Below, piece by piece: positions 31,440 to 43,905 of a stretch of 64,000 nt of DNA. The position numbers were made by a program, and so were the translations under genes. Source of the DNA: Hormiphora californensis (Eukaryota > Ctenophora > Tentaculata > Cydippida > Pleurobrachiidae); assembly GCA_020137815.1 (NCBI GenBank), contig CM035350.1:1670335-1734334 (forward strand), read 5' to 3'. The first letter of the stretch is position 1. Each line of letters begins with the position of its first letter. The notes under the pieces were generated by a model. The model worked only from the letters and a program-made list of their open reading frames with translations. It made no database searches and had not been told where the DNA came from.

Positions 31440-31985
31440 GAGAGAGAGAGAGAGAGTAGTTCTCGATCTCTCTCGCTCTTTGATCGTCTTGCTATTCATC
31501 TGCTTGCCCTCGTCGCTCTCCCTTCCTTGCCCTCTCTCCTCTGCTCTCTCTTCCTCTTGCTCTCTTTCTCTCCTTCGCGCCTCGTCTGCTCTCTCCCCGC
31601 TCTCGTCTCCTTCCCGCCCGCCTCTCCCTCCTTCTTTCTCTCCTTCGTCGCCTCTCCCTCTCCTTTCTTCCTGCTCTTTTTCTCGCTTTGCTCTCTCTCT
31701 TTCTCTTTTTCTCTGCTCTCCTTCGCTCTCTCTCTCGCTCGCCTCTCTCTCTCTCTCTCGCTCTCTTCTTGCGCTCTCGCATCCCTCTCTTCCCTCTCTC
31801 CCTCGCTCCGCTCGCGCCCTCTCGCTCCCCTGCTCCCTGCCCCGCTCGCGCTCTGGCTCCCTGTGTTCTCCCGGTTTCTTGTTCCGCCTCCTGCGCCCCG
31901 TTACGCTCTCTCTCGCCCCCCTCCCTTCTCTCTCTCTGCTCTATTCTTGTCCTGCCTTGGCCTCTTGTTGTTTTATTTTCTCACC
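31440..31985 (+). repeat. CT-rich low-complexity tract
   Basis: More than 500 bp of almost pure pyrimidine on the plus strand with irregular G insertions. Long frames here (Ser/Leu/Pro on one strand, Arg/Glu on the other) are artefacts of composition. Confidence 0.9.
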
Positions 31986-32099
31986 CAGACAATATCTAGA
32001 TACTGTCATTATTACTGAGACAGTAGCACAACACGATATCACGTTGTTGTAAGAAAGTCAGGAGGGGGCCGAATGCTCTGATAGGAGCAGTTGCTTTTA

Positions 32100-32420
32100 G
32101 AATTTGGGCATTATACTGGAGTGCAGATTCGGGGGGTGCGGTGTGTGGTGGGGCTGGGGGTCGTTGGATTAGGTAATTGCGGGTGTGTATGTTAGTGAGG
32201 AGTCTCGGGAAAGTAAAGGGTGGGTGGTGAGGGAACTGATGTGTGGGGTGGTGGATTGAGTGAAAAGGGGGGGGGAGAGTGGGGTGGTGTGTGGTTAGGG
32301 GGGGGTGTAGTGGGGGGTGGTGCGTGGAGGAGGGGGGTGTGTTGAGGGTGGGTTGGTTGTGGGTTTTGGTTGGGGGAGGATAGGGGGGGGGGTATGAGTG
32401 CTTGGGGGGCTGTTTCATGG
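32100..32420 (+). repeat. G-rich tract (GGTG/GGGG)
   Basis: Long runs of G with T interspersed, potentially G-quadruplex forming. A Pro/Thr/His-rich frame on the other strand is compositional. The tract is partly scrambled and may be poor sequence. Confidence 0.75.
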
Positions 32421-32683
32421 GGTGGGAGAGGAGTTGTAGGAGTTGCGGAGTAAGTAGTGTGGAATGGAGCTCTTCTCTCGTTCTTTCATTGTTGTGTAGT
32501 CGTGTTTATTTAGGCTTTGCCCTGGTGTGCTTCTCTCCTCCGTTGTTTTGTAAAACGGCCACGGCGGGGCCACACATGTGTGCACAGCTGTGCAGAACAA
32601 AATGTGTTGACTCACAACAAGGGTTGACAGGCTGTCCCCCCTCGCAGCTGTGTAGTGTGCGATTTCTCAATTCTACTAGGGAC

Positions 32684-32860
32684 AGTATACAGGGACAGTG
32701 CAGGGACAGTACACAGGGACAACTACAGTACACAGGGACAGTACACAGGGAAAGTACACAGGGACAACTACAGTACACAGGGACAGTACAGGGACAGTGC
32801 ACAGGGACAGTGCAGGGACAGTACACAGGGACAATGCACACTGTGTAGAGACAGTGCAGG
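32684..32860 (+). repeat. Minisatellite of ACAGGGACAGT-type units
   Basis: GTACACAGGGACA and shorter AGTGCAGGGACA variants repeat about a dozen times in irregular order. Confidence 0.85.
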
Positions 32861-32899
32861 GTTCAGTCAAAGTAATGGTACTTTATTGAGTTATTACAG

Positions 32900-34600
32900 T
32901 TCGTCTGGGGTCCGGGTGTAATGTGTATAATATTGCTGAGTAACTCAACAAGTTTATAGGACATGTAATCCGGGCCAGACAGGTTTTACCAAGATATATA
33001 AAGACGGTATTTTCAATGCTTGTAAATAATCTGTGTATTATTAACAAAATAGTACAGAGAATTCCACACTAGGAACATGTACAAGATATCATGCACTCTC
33101 ATGGGTCACACTTTGTCACTCTTTCGTCCCTATCTTTCTCTAAATGAAAACGTATATATTGCGCTCAAAATCTTAAATAATATCCGTCTCACAGTTTTAC
33201 TATGGAATTAAATTAGAGATCACTCGAAAAACAGTTAACTCATGTTTCGAATGAAATTAGTTATGGTACTATGGTGTGACAATCACATATCATGTGGCTA
33301 CTGTTGTACTGCCAGTACTGTTGTTGAGTTCCCACACACGTGATCATCATCAGGTCGGTATTGCCAGACAAAACTTTCACTTTCACAGATGTGTCAAAAG
33401 AGAGTGATATATAATTCCTTACATATAATTAGGTGTGTGTAAAATGCATCCGACCAGGGATAGGATCCTGCCAGTTAGGGTAAAAATTAAAAAAGGAGAA
33501 CAAATCAGACCATAACATAAAGTCGATTTTTTAAACCCTTCATTTACCATGTGACACGCAACCTATTATTTACATGTCGGCTATTATACCATCCCTTTAT
33601 CTCATTCAATGGAAACTAAATTCTTCGAACTAACATTTTACATAAATTATTTTCTTTCTGGTCATATGCCATTTACGCAACAACAAAAAACACAACCAGA
33701 AAGCAAATAATTTATGGAGTCTGTAAAACTTTAGTTTGAGGAATTTGGTTGAGAAACAATAAAAGGATGAAGGCCAAAAGAAGCTCAAATCAAGTTCCGA
33801 CCCGCAAACAATATATATCACGTGTCACATGGTTGGAAGATAATTTTGAAAAAATCCGACTTTACTATCACATTCCGAGCATGGCCCGCAAAAATAATTG
33901 AAGGTCGAATTAATAAAGTGTTCTCTCGACACACACATAAATACAAGACACACGTGCTGGCTACTTCCAGAGCGCAAAGTTATTCTCCAAAACACACACG
34001 TCACAGACGTATTCCCTGTAACAAACACATTGGGCCGTTATGAAACACTTGTTGGGATCAGTGCTACATATAGTTTGGCAAGATGAATCCTCTCTCTCTC
34101 AATATCGAGTTTTACATGGCAAGCTTAGGTCGTACACAGCTGGTTATAACCATGTTCTATCTCTCACAGGTGTGTACATGTAAAACTTGAAACACAATAT
34201 ATTGCACGTGTAGATGGGGACGTGATAAAAGCTAATTAGCAGTAATAAGTGAATAAAAGTTCCTTAGTATACAGATCATATCATACACAATTATGATTAG
34301 TGTTCATGATGCCAGTACTGTTAATCTTTTTACAATCATGACTCGCGTGTCTCAGCTGATATTCCTCATCACACCGGATTCCTTCACAGTTCACACAGAC
34401 TTCCTTCATACGGGCTTGCTAGTTACCATTGAGGCTGCCACTGCTGGAGTGTGATTGAAACTGAAACAGGGGGTATTATTAGGTGACGTTATGCCAGGCT
34501 GAAATGGTCTTGACTTGGCAAAAAAAGTTGTTTCAGGTAGCTGTCAACTGCATTACGTAGTCTTTGTAAAGTACTAGACAGGGTATAAAGATATATTATA
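32900..34600. other. Gene-free stretch
   Basis: Unique-looking AT-rich sequence. Only short frames without recognisable motifs are present; nothing further could be assigned. Confidence 0.5.
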
Positions 34601-37600
34601 TTACTTTGTGTTGGGGTGTTGCATGCTGAGTGAGGCGAGTGCGGTAATGGTATCCACCTCCTCTTGGTCTCGTTTTACTGCATCATAAACACTCAGTGAG
34701 ACGTTGTTCAGGAAGTGACCAAACTGCCAGTGCCGTCCTGGGAGAGGTAGAGGGTGTTAGGGGAATAGAGGGAGGGAGGAAGGGAGGAAGGGTCGTTGGG
34801 AAATATATAGATAGTATAGAGGGAAGGTAGTTGAACATGCGGTGATATGTTATCATATAATTCAACAAGCATGAGCATATGAATCGTTTAGCTTGCTATG
34901 TGGCAGTAGGATGTCTCAGGAAGTGGTTGATGGGGAAATGAGTCACGGCAAATACTATTTCGTTAGAAATATCAGACTGTGCAGTGATTTAAAAGATTAT
35001 TAACTCACGGTGAATGGTGATGCACTCCTCGATTGCTTTCACTGCATAGAAGTTGGGGGCACACTTCAGGCTCCGTGCTGGTAAATGTGTGATGGGTTCC
35101 CCCAGCAGGGACCGTGCACACATCTCACAGGCCTGGGACAGGGACACCAGGTTACTTCCTCCCTCCAGTGCTAGAACGATTCGACCCTCAGCCAGCCTTC
35201 CTAGTTCCTGGGTCATGAATGCAAAACATTCTGCCGTGACGTTGTATCCATCTGAGCCGCCCATTGCGTTGAACCCAGCCGAGACTAGGACTATCTCGGG
35301 ACAAAACTGTTCCGCCACTGGTTTTATAACACATCTGCGGGATTGGAAATTATTTTACTGTTCATGGAGAGAGCTTGAACAATAACAAAGGTAAACTGCA
35401 TGTTCCTAATCAGTTTTCAGTTGTGTACCTGAAGGCAGCGAGATACTCTGGATCACCAAAATCAGCTCCCTTAGAAGCCCCGGAGAAAGGGATATTAATG
35501 TTGTACCCCTTGCCATCTCCAGCACCCTCACAGGACGCATGTCCAGTACCGGGGAAGAAGGCTCCGTTGTCATGACGATGAATGTTAACAACCAGGACTT
35601 TAGGGTCGTTGTAGAAGGCCTGCTGTAACCCACAACCATGGTGTAAATCCTGAGAGGGTTGATACTGTTAGCAGTGTGTCATGATGGTTATCTTCCTATG
35701 CAATGATTAGTGATTAGTATGTAAAACTCTCTGATAAATGTCTCTGACCAATCTTACCCAATCGACGACTAGAACTCGGCTGGCGATCTTCTGAGTGGTT
35801 AGATATTTGGCAGCCACTGCGACACTGTTAAAATAGCACCCGTGTCTCGCATCACTTCTTTCCGCGAGGTGACCGGGCGGTCTAACCAACCCAAACCCGT
35901 TCTTTAGCTCTCCCTGTGCCACTTTACAGGCTAGTTCGATTATAGATCCGGCAGCTACCCGGGCAGCGTTAGGTGAATAAGTTTCATTCCAAACAGTCTG
36001 ATCATCTTTACCAATACCACCACATTTGAGGGTTACCAAATCGTCTGCTTCTGTGGAGGGGGTGATAAGTGTTTAACTAAGTGTCGCTTAGGGTGGTGTT
36101 TAATGGCTACAGAAAGAAGTCGGTGGGTGGTGGATCTAGACGTTACGTATTCCAATATTACAAGAAAGATATTTTCATTAACTGCTGGTGAGACTGATAA
36201 TGGGTACTCCTAAACTCTACCCCACTATAATTATAGTAGAGGGCATCACTAATAACTTACCATCGGGAGTGGTGTCTTTACCCCTCCCTCCCCCGTATCT
36301 ACAGACATGATCACGACTGTGTATCAACTCCAATTCCTCATCCAGCGCTTTCCGTTTCTTCAGCCGTGTGCATCGTCCCACTACCCCGGTCTCGGTGAGG
36401 CGGGCCCAAACACTGCTCAGCCTTCCCGGACTCTCCGGGTGTATGACAGGGTTGGGGCACGTGCACACGTGTTTTAACATGGCACTGTCGTATACCAGAC
36501 CAGTCCGGGGCTCCCCGGGGGTGGATACTGACATTGAAACCTCTCCTAGTGCTTGTACGTTGGGGGCTGACTGGGACACTGAAATGGGAGGGGAATTATG
36601 TGTTAAGATACTGAAATGGGAGGGGGATTAGGTGGTGAGAACAGTTGTGAAGAAGCATCTAGGAGACCTGACACTCGATTAATTGACTACATGGGAGGCA
36701 AGAGAGGGGGAAAGGTAACGGGGGAAAGGTAACGGGGGAGAGGGTTAGAAAATGTAACTTACATATAGCACGTGATCCGGGGTTGTACTGTCCGAAGGCT
36801 GAGTTGAGTTTCATACCCCCGGGTGTACCAGCGGAAGCGACTGCATTTGCTGCAGATCTCTGGAGCATTAGAAGGTGTTCCGCCTGGCTGGCTGCTTGGA
36901 GCTGCTCTTGGTGTTTTTTAAGAAGAAGTTCTGCTTGTTTCGAGTTGTAGAAATCCTGTGAGAGGGAGAACATTACATGGGGTAAACACTTTTCATTTGT
37001 AACTCATTTCCCCACTTGGTTAAACCATGCGAGTTTATCGAATCACTGCACTTGTTAACCATTTCAGTGATTCGATAAACTCGAACATAATTTCACTATA
37101 ACTACTTACCAGAGGACTGACGGCAACAGCAGCGGCAGCAGCTTGGTGACTCTGGCTGATCATAGTGCTCACAATGTGGTCTGTAACAGCCAAATCAGCA
37201 CTCTTGTCGTAGTATAACTTTCTCAACATTACCTGAGAGAGAGGGGGATTATATTTACCGATTCTATCTCCTTCTCATAAAAACTTCCTTCTCATAAAAA
37301 CTTCTCGATAAAAACTGTTTTTCAACTCACCTCTTTCTGTCGAAGAGTATCGATTTCTTTAAAGATGCGTTCCTGTTGTTTCATCAATGATTTGTGTTGT
37401 TCTTTTACCTCCTCCTGCTCTTGTGATATCTGCTGGAGCTGGGCTAACGTCGTCTGGGGAGAATGACACATGTTAGTTTTACTAGCCCTGTCTATATGAG
37501 GAGAAACATGTTAAATTACAAATATTCCCGTTAAAAAGTTTATAAAGAGGGGGCATATTATCATCTCAGTATGTTACCTGTGCGTACTCCAAAACATTTT

Positions 37601-39025
37601 TCGCTTCGTTCCGTTCTGCGTGTGTACTAATGAGTCCTCCATTGGTGAACTGGGGGAAGGATCGACTGGCGTGGGAGAAGGGAGAGAACATGCTTGGTTC
37701 TGGCATCCTGACACCCTTTAGCAGCTCCTGATTCCGCCATATCTCAGCATTCCTCTCCATGGAGTCACCACCGTTAATTAGTTTAGCAAGGCTCGGGTAG
37801 AAGGATGTGAAGGATGAGTGGTCTATAGAGGGCTCCTTTCTCAGCGTCCTCATAGGAACATCTTCGGGGGAAATCTGGGGGAAAATGAATAATTTATAAG
37901 AGAACATAGCTGGCGAGTTATTAACTCTTATTATTATTATTAACTCTTTTAAATGGACACAACCAACGTCATAAAACTATCAGTTATAGATTGTACCTAA
38001 TTCTCTATCAAACTAACCAGCTTTGCTTTCTCAGCCATCTCCATATTAGCTATATTCTTCATGTTTGGTAGAGATTTGAAGAAGCTAGACTCCAATTTAG
38101 GGAACTTGAAGGGAGGAGAATAGTTAACACCCCCTCCTCCACTACCACCACTCCCACCAGTAACCATGTCCTCCACTGTAGAGGGTGCCCTCTCCCTCAG
38201 ACTCGGGGGGATATCCTTCCGGGGAGAGAACGCACTTGAGAATGTGGCAGATCGAGAAAATGCTGGTGGTCGGTCGTTCAGTTTGGCTCGGAGTCTGGAT
38301 TTCACTTTGATGTTCGGTTCACTTGTTGCTTTCCGGAGATTGCTTATCGAGGGAGCCCTGTGTGGGGAGGAGAATTAGTTACACGAAACATGATTAAAAC
38401 ATGATTAAAACACACAACATTGCCATGATTGTGTCATGTGCCTAAACCCAGACACCAGGTCTGGTAAAACGCGCGCGCAACATGAGATCAAATGACCGTG
38501 AAACATGCGCGCGAGTTTATCACCCAAAACGTGTCGGCGCGTTCCATCCCATATCGGAAATAAATGCCCCCTCGGCCTTCTTTCTCTCAGATGCATCAGA
38601 ATCTTGTATCGTGACTCCCCCTCTCTTTCTCTCTCTCTCTCTCTCTCGTCCATTTTAACAGGGGTATTAAATGTATAGAATGGTACCACAGTGTCGTCCA
38701 CTTAGTTTTAAGACTCACTATTATCAGATCACTGTTTAAAATACTCTCCGTGCCAGCTGCTCAAGAGAGGGAGAGAGAGAGAGAGATGGAGTTGTGTGCG
38801 GTCTTACTTCACGGACCACACATCTCAATTCTAAAAATAGAAATTTGGCACTATCACTCAATTGAAGGGGGACAATTCTCTCGTAGAAAGAACTTATCGT
38901 GTGTGCGTGCATTACTAAGTTGTAAGGTTTGATGTCTGTACAAGAACATTAGGCTGAGCTGATGAAATCATTCAAAGCTAGGGAGAGGGTCGGGGAGGAG
39001 TTAAAGGATCTTAAAAGAGATAGAG

Positions 39026-39074
<49 letters not shown>

Positions 39075-40527
39075 GAGCGACAGTTTCAGATTGACATTCG
39101 AAGTAGGACATGAGCTAAAAATATAACTTTGAGCAGTTGAAACGAGACAATTTGTCACGATAGGAGATGAAGAAAGAGGGAGAGATAGAGGGAGAGATAG
39201 AGGGAGAGATAGAGCGAGTGAGAAAGAGAGAGAGGGGTCTGAGGTAAAGCGAGGGATAGATAAAGAGATACATAGGTATAGAGATAGAGATAGAGGGGAG
39301 CCAAATAGAGAAAAAAAGAGAAAGAAAGTGATTGAGAGAGATAAAACCCTCAGTAAAAGAAATCTTAAGTTTTCAAAAAAAGTTTTCACGGGTTTTCACC
39401 TAAAGAATGGAGTGGTAACGCCCTTTATCCAAGTAAGCGGAGAGGGGGAGGTTGGACTTAACTATGTCATGCAAGGGATCGATTATACCATTTACGAGAA
39501 GCTAAAATTAACACTCCGCTGCCAAGATTAAGGAACATTTTCTTCCAAATCTCTCACCCCCCCCCTCTCTCTCTCTCTCTCTCTCTTTTCCTCTCTGAGA
39601 TCCCCACTCTTAACATATCACTTCCCCGCCAAGAGGGATCAATGAAATACTTTTCTTTACCGCCACAAGAGAGATGGTAACTGCATTCTTGCAGTTGTCG
39701 ACCAACTACTATACTACTTTTATAATCTCCCTGCACTCTCCCAGTGAATTACGTTATAACAAAAGATCCTGTATAACTCCTCCCCACCACCCCATGCGAT
39801 GACACAACTTGCACTGTGTGTTGTCATTGATAATTACGGAAATGTGTAATCGTCACTTTTGCTCTCACATAATATATAATGTAGATCTTTCTGCAACAAT
39901 GACCCCGCATCATCTCTCTATATTACTCACACGAAGAATTGAGACCCCCCACCACCCCTCCACCAAAACCCCTCCCCCACCACCCCTCCACCAACACCCC
40001 TCCCCCACTCCCAACACCTCACTACTAAACATACCATGGTTGAAAGGGGTTCCCGGGTTTATCTCCACTGAACGCCTCTGCAACGGTCCTCTTTTTGATA
40101 AAGTTCCGGAGTCTCTGCGTCGTTTCCTCATGGCTGATCTTCGCTTCCTCCGCTGTCGGTGTAGTTGAACTTACCGGCCCTTTCTCTGCTGGAGAGATAT
40201 AGGTTAGTATTATGTTAAAAGGTAGAAAAATGTAAATTTCTACAAAGAACGGAAACACTTACCGGCGGTAGAAGATGGATGAGTGGGGACTGGTGAACTC
40301 CGGACCTTAGCGAGCGGAGACTGCTTTATCGCAGATCGTTGGGGAGGTGGCAACAGCGGGTGCTGATCGATTGTTTGCCGTGGGTGGGTCCTTTATAACC
40401 TCGGAGTTGATTCGAAGCTGGTGGGTAACTTCTTTCGGAGTGAAAATGTGCTTCTTGGTTTGCTCCTTTATCAGCATTGTCGGGGGAGGGGAAACCTGCT
40501 GCCGCTTAGCCAGCACATCCCCTGATT
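34601..40527 (-). CDS. HDAC4: Class IIa histone deacetylase (HDAC4/5/7/9 type) with altered catalytic site
   Basis: Exons in transcription order: 40527-40263, 40188-40035, 38357-38018, 37874-37578, 37453-37331, 37232-37110, 36955-36763, 36578-36261, 36050-35758, 35649-35429, 35334-35009, 34737-34601 (stop). From 40188 onward all phases agree. The N-terminal part shows a MEF2-binding-like helix (TQRLRNFIKKRT), the 14-3-3 and nuclear-import site (LRKATSEPNIKVKSRLRAK) and a Gln-rich coiled coil. The deacetylase domain has the class IIa structural-zinc residues (LKHVCTC, LKCGG) and ends in an export-like ITALASLSMQ. Class IIa HDACs repress MEF2 targets and shuttle on phosphorylation. Odd: GHLA replaces GHHA, GFNA replaces GFDA (a zinc ligand) and LEGGS replaces LEGGH. 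The first listed exon has a one-base frame conflict near 40,310-40,400, and the start codon was not found. Confidence 0.9.
37030..37083. repeat. Perfect hairpin in HDAC intron
   Basis: CGAGTTTATCGAATCACTG and its exact inverse complement are separated by 16 bp. It lies in the intron between the exons ending at 37110 and starting at 36955. Confidence 0.85.
39015..39080 (+). repeat. (GA)n microsatellite
   Basis: GA run inside the long HDAC intron 38358-40034, which otherwise holds GA/CT-rich low-complexity sequence and no recognisable exon. Confidence 0.9.
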
Positions 40528-40567
40528 CTGGGGGGGGACAGAGTGTTAGATCATATATAGGAAGACG

Positions 40568-40569
<2 letters not shown>

Positions 40570-40635
<66 letters not shown>

Positions 40636-40660
40636 CGAGAGAGATGAGAGAGAAAGAGCG
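40570..40660 (+). repeat. (GA)n microsatellite
   Basis: GA run immediately upstream (on the minus strand) of the first HDAC exon that could be identified. Confidence 0.9.
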
Positions 40661-41390
40661 AGCGAAAGGATCAGAGATCTCATCACGCCTCCGCGCTCGA
40701 GCGCTCTCTCGCTAGCGCTCTCGCTCGAGTCTCGCGCTCTCTCGAGAGAGCTCTCTGGTATCGCGCTCGATATACTATATTAGAGCAGAGCGGTAGTTTT
40801 ACCCCCGGAACACAGTTGTGCACTAGTCGCGCTTAAAATAGAGCTACTTTCTGTCGAACTAGCACGCATTGACTTTCTCTATCATTTTTCTTTGCTCCTT
40901 CTCTCTTTCTCCCTCTTCCAGTGCTGCAACGCTTCAGACGCACGTCTGCAATAAACTCCACACATTCACACTCGTACAAAGCAGTGTCAAATTGTGCTTC
41001 CCAAACCCCAATAACTTTTCCCCCGAACACTCCCAATGTATTTCACACACATCACACTTGCTGTAAAACACACTCAAGTGGGTTTATATCACACAGCACA
41101 CACCCTATCTCTTACCGCAGACAAGTAGCATTCTGATCTTTACGATGATCTCATTGTGTTCCTATTAGGGAGTCATTGTAGCAGGTGGGATGTATGCGGG
41201 GGTATGCGGGGGGGGGGGGGGGGGGGGTGTAGGAGAGGGGGCTCAGCGAGGGAGGAGGAGGGACTACGGAGTTGTTGTGTGTACAGAGTTTGTATAATAA
41301 GGGTAGACGGAGAGAAAGAGTTGATTCATTCTAGAAGGAAAGGAAGAAAAACAGGATAAGTAGGACTATAATACTTTGCAACATGTTTAT
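40661..41390. other. Region upstream of HDAC, no exon identified
   Basis: GCTCTCGAG-rich low-complexity sequence to about 40,760, then mixed sequence and a poly-G run at 41,210-41,227. The HDAC start exon and promoter may lie here or further right but could not be recognised. Confidence 0.4.
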
Positions 41391-41449
41391 TATATGGGAA
41401 CACAACTCAAAGAAACCTAAATGTGTCTGAATGTAGTTTCTCGTATTAC

Positions 41450-42130
41450 AAAATCCTACATTAAATTTAGGGAGTCATAGAATTCAGAAGGTTCAACCCC
41501 ATACAAGTTCACACAATACGATATGTCTAGGAACAGATAATTGAGTAGAAGGATTCTTGGATTTTAAACAATAAAAACATTGACAATAGTATTGTTACCG
41601 TATGTTTCATTTGTTTTAATCAATTAGTTAAATTTAGGGAGTTATAGGTATAATTCAGAGGATTCACAAGATATTATATGCCTATAATATATTGCATTAC
41701 ATCACGGTTGTGGAAGAATGGATTGGTTAAATATCAATGAATGAGATCTGTTCAGGATTAAATAGGGAGGAAAATTAGAAAAATATCTGGCGAGGGTCGG
41801 GCTCGAACCGACAACCTCTGGGTTTTCCGTCCATTGCTCTACATTGTCCTGAACAGATCTTATTCATTGATACATAAATAAGGTATTTATAGAGAACTTC
41901 TTGGATTTTAAACACCGGAAGCAATAACAATATTGTTATCGCACGTATCATTTGTTTTAATCAATTAGTTAAATTTAGGGAGTTATACATAGGTAGAATT
42001 CAGAGGGTTCACACGATATTATATGCCTATAATATATTCTATTACATAAATAAGGTATTTATAGAGAACTTCTTGGATTTTAAACACCGGAAGCAATAAC
42101 AATAATATTGTTATCGCACGTTTCGTTTGT
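41450..42130 (+). repeat. Three diverged direct repeats of about 175 bp
   Basis: Segments with TTAAATTTAGGGAGT, AATTCAGA(A/G)G, TATGCCTATAATATATT, CTTCTTGGATTTTAAACA and TATTGTTA recur in the same order three times (from about 41,460, 41,632 and 41,972). The middle unit is interrupted by an insertion at 41,703-41,871. Confidence 0.8.
41703..41871 (-). mobile_element. tRNA-derived SINE-like foldback insertion
   Basis: The repeat unit around it shows the empty site: the third unit reads ATTACATAAATAAGG where the second has this 169-bp insert bounded by ACAT on both sides (41,699-41,702 and 41,872-41,875). On the minus strand it has a B box GGTTCGAGCCC and an A-box-like segment AATGTAGAGCAATGG at plausible spacing, as in tRNA-derived RNA polymerase III promoters. 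ATCAATGAAT(G/A)AGATCTG is repeated in inverted orientation inside the insert. No protein is encoded. Confidence 0.7.
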
Positions 42131-42499
42131 TTAAACAACTCAAGTTTATCCCCTATTAATACCTATTAATATTAATATAATACGTCAACCGTGATTTCAT
42201 TTCAAGTGTCCAATTTCTCATTTTTATTGGCTCTTTCCCTCTTATCTCTTTCCCCCTCCTTTTATCTCTCCCATTCTCTCAATCTATGTATCATTACTAT
42301 ATATCTATCTCTACTTGTGCTGAAATTTCTATGTTCCACTAAAATGCGTATACAGATGGTATAGAAATGAGAAAATAATGCAGGTAAGGGATTAAAATGT
42401 GATAAAGTAAGCGCAATAAAAGATAGAGAGGAACATAAAAAGAAGTTGCGGAGAACTACAACGCTGTGCAGACAGTTAGTAAGAGGAAGGGAGAGAGGT

Positions 42500-42535
42500 A
42501 GAGGTAGAGAGAGAGAGAGAGAGAGAGGTAGAGAG

Positions 42536-42596
<61 letters not shown>
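42500..42596 (+). repeat. (GA)n microsatellite
   Basis: About 95 bp of GA repeat with GGTA interruptions. Confidence 0.9.
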
Positions 42597-42597
<1 letters not shown>

Positions 42598-42599
42598 AG

Positions 42600-43440
42600 C
42601 GACAAAGGGAGATACTTTATGACGTCATTACGTTGCCTTGTCAACGCTAAGCATTATAAGAGCTCAACTGTTTAATTTCTACTGGCACTAAACTGACTTC
42701 GCTAAATCTATCATCTCCATCTCTCAGCACTGCCTTCATCTCCCTATCTCTCTTCTTAATCTCCCTATCTCTCTTCTTCATTCCAACCCCCATCTCTCTT
42801 TTTAATTCTCAATTTCAACCCCCTACCAAATTCTTTCTCAATCCAACTCCCCCTATCCCTTTCGTTTTCATTTCTCTCCCTATCCTCATTTTTTTTCTCA
42901 ATCCCAAATTCACCCCTAAATTTTTTCTAATCCAACAAATCCTTCATTCTCCCAATTCCAATTTTTCAAAAATAGAGATAGAGAGAGAGAGAAATTGAAT
43001 ATCATGCTGTGTGTGGTTAACTGTATGTACGGCCACATCTCTCTTTTTGTTTGTTGCATGCAGTAGAGGAAGAATCAAGAAAATACTAAATCTTAATCTT
43101 AATCTACTACAGAATTATTCTGTGCGCCTAGGGCCAGGAGGGGGAAGAGAGAAATAGAGATAGAGATAGAGATCGAGAGGGAGGGAGAGAGAGGGAGAGA
43201 GAGGGGCACATTGTGACGTCATTTTCATAGTGTTTATCCCCTAAAAGGTAGGGTACGCTTTTACTGCGTTCCAATTTTATTTCTCTCTATTTGATCACGT
43301 ACTCTCACCTTCTCACCAACTCTCTCTGATCTCTCAACAATTCCCTCTCTCTCTCCCTTTCATTAATAGTCGTTAAATTGTACGATATGACCATTCGATT
43401 GTCTAAAAATGTCTTATTTTTCGTGCACAGTGGCTGAGAT
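42600..43440. other. Gene-free CT/GA-rich sequence
   Basis: Irregular CCCCTAT/CTCTC-rich text near 42,700-42,960 looks low complexity or poorly assembled. No gene is recognised. Confidence 0.5.
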
Positions 43441-43549
43441 GAGAGTCAGATCTTGCCATTTTTGGGCATTGCAGAAGAAGATAAATAGCGGTGTGAGAGA
43501 TACATATATTGAAAAAAGGGAATTGGGTGGGGTAGAGATGAGGATAGAG

Positions 43550-43735
43550 GAAAGATGAGGGTGGGGGAAAGGAGATGAGGGTTGAGGAAAGGAGATTGAG
43601 GAAAGGAGATGAGGGTTGAGGAAAGGAGATTGAGGAAAGGAGATTGAGGAAAGGAGATTGAGGAAAGGAGATTGAGGAAAGGAGATGGAGGAAAGGTCAA
43701 AGGATCAGATAAAGGAAAGGAGATGGAGGGGCACA
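43550..43735 (+). repeat. Minisatellite of GAGATTGAGGAAAGGA units
   Basis: About ten 15-20 bp units in tandem. The open frame across it on the minus strand is compositional. Confidence 0.85.
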
Positions 43736-43834
43736 AAGGATTGACAGCTGAACTTGTTAAAGGGTACACGTGATTAATCTGTGCACAGACACAGCTTTAG
43801 TGTGTGTGTTGGGAGCACTATACAGTTTTCATCC

Positions 43835-43905
43835 TCTCTCTCTCTATCTCTCTCTCTCTCTCTCTCTCCCCCTCTCTCTCTCTCTCTCTCTCTCTCTATC
43901 CCACA
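43835..43905 (+). repeat. (CT)n microsatellite
   Basis: CT run followed by a 36-bp direct duplication near 43,990-44,060 containing AATAGTGGTCCTGACTAT. Confidence 0.85.

Noticed and set aside
31480-32052. Long Ser/Leu/Pro-rich and Arg/Glu-rich open frames
   Set aside because: They follow from a pyrimidine-rich low-complexity tract that is open in several frames on both strands; no domain or splice context.
41770-41850. Functional tRNA gene on the minus strand
   Set aside because: A and B boxes are present but acceptor and anticodon stems do not pair convincingly; a tRNA-derived SINE-like element fits better.
41395-42130. Possible CRISPR-like array in the direct repeats
   Set aside because: Only three diverged units of about 175 bp with no regular spacers; this is a eukaryotic tandem repeat.
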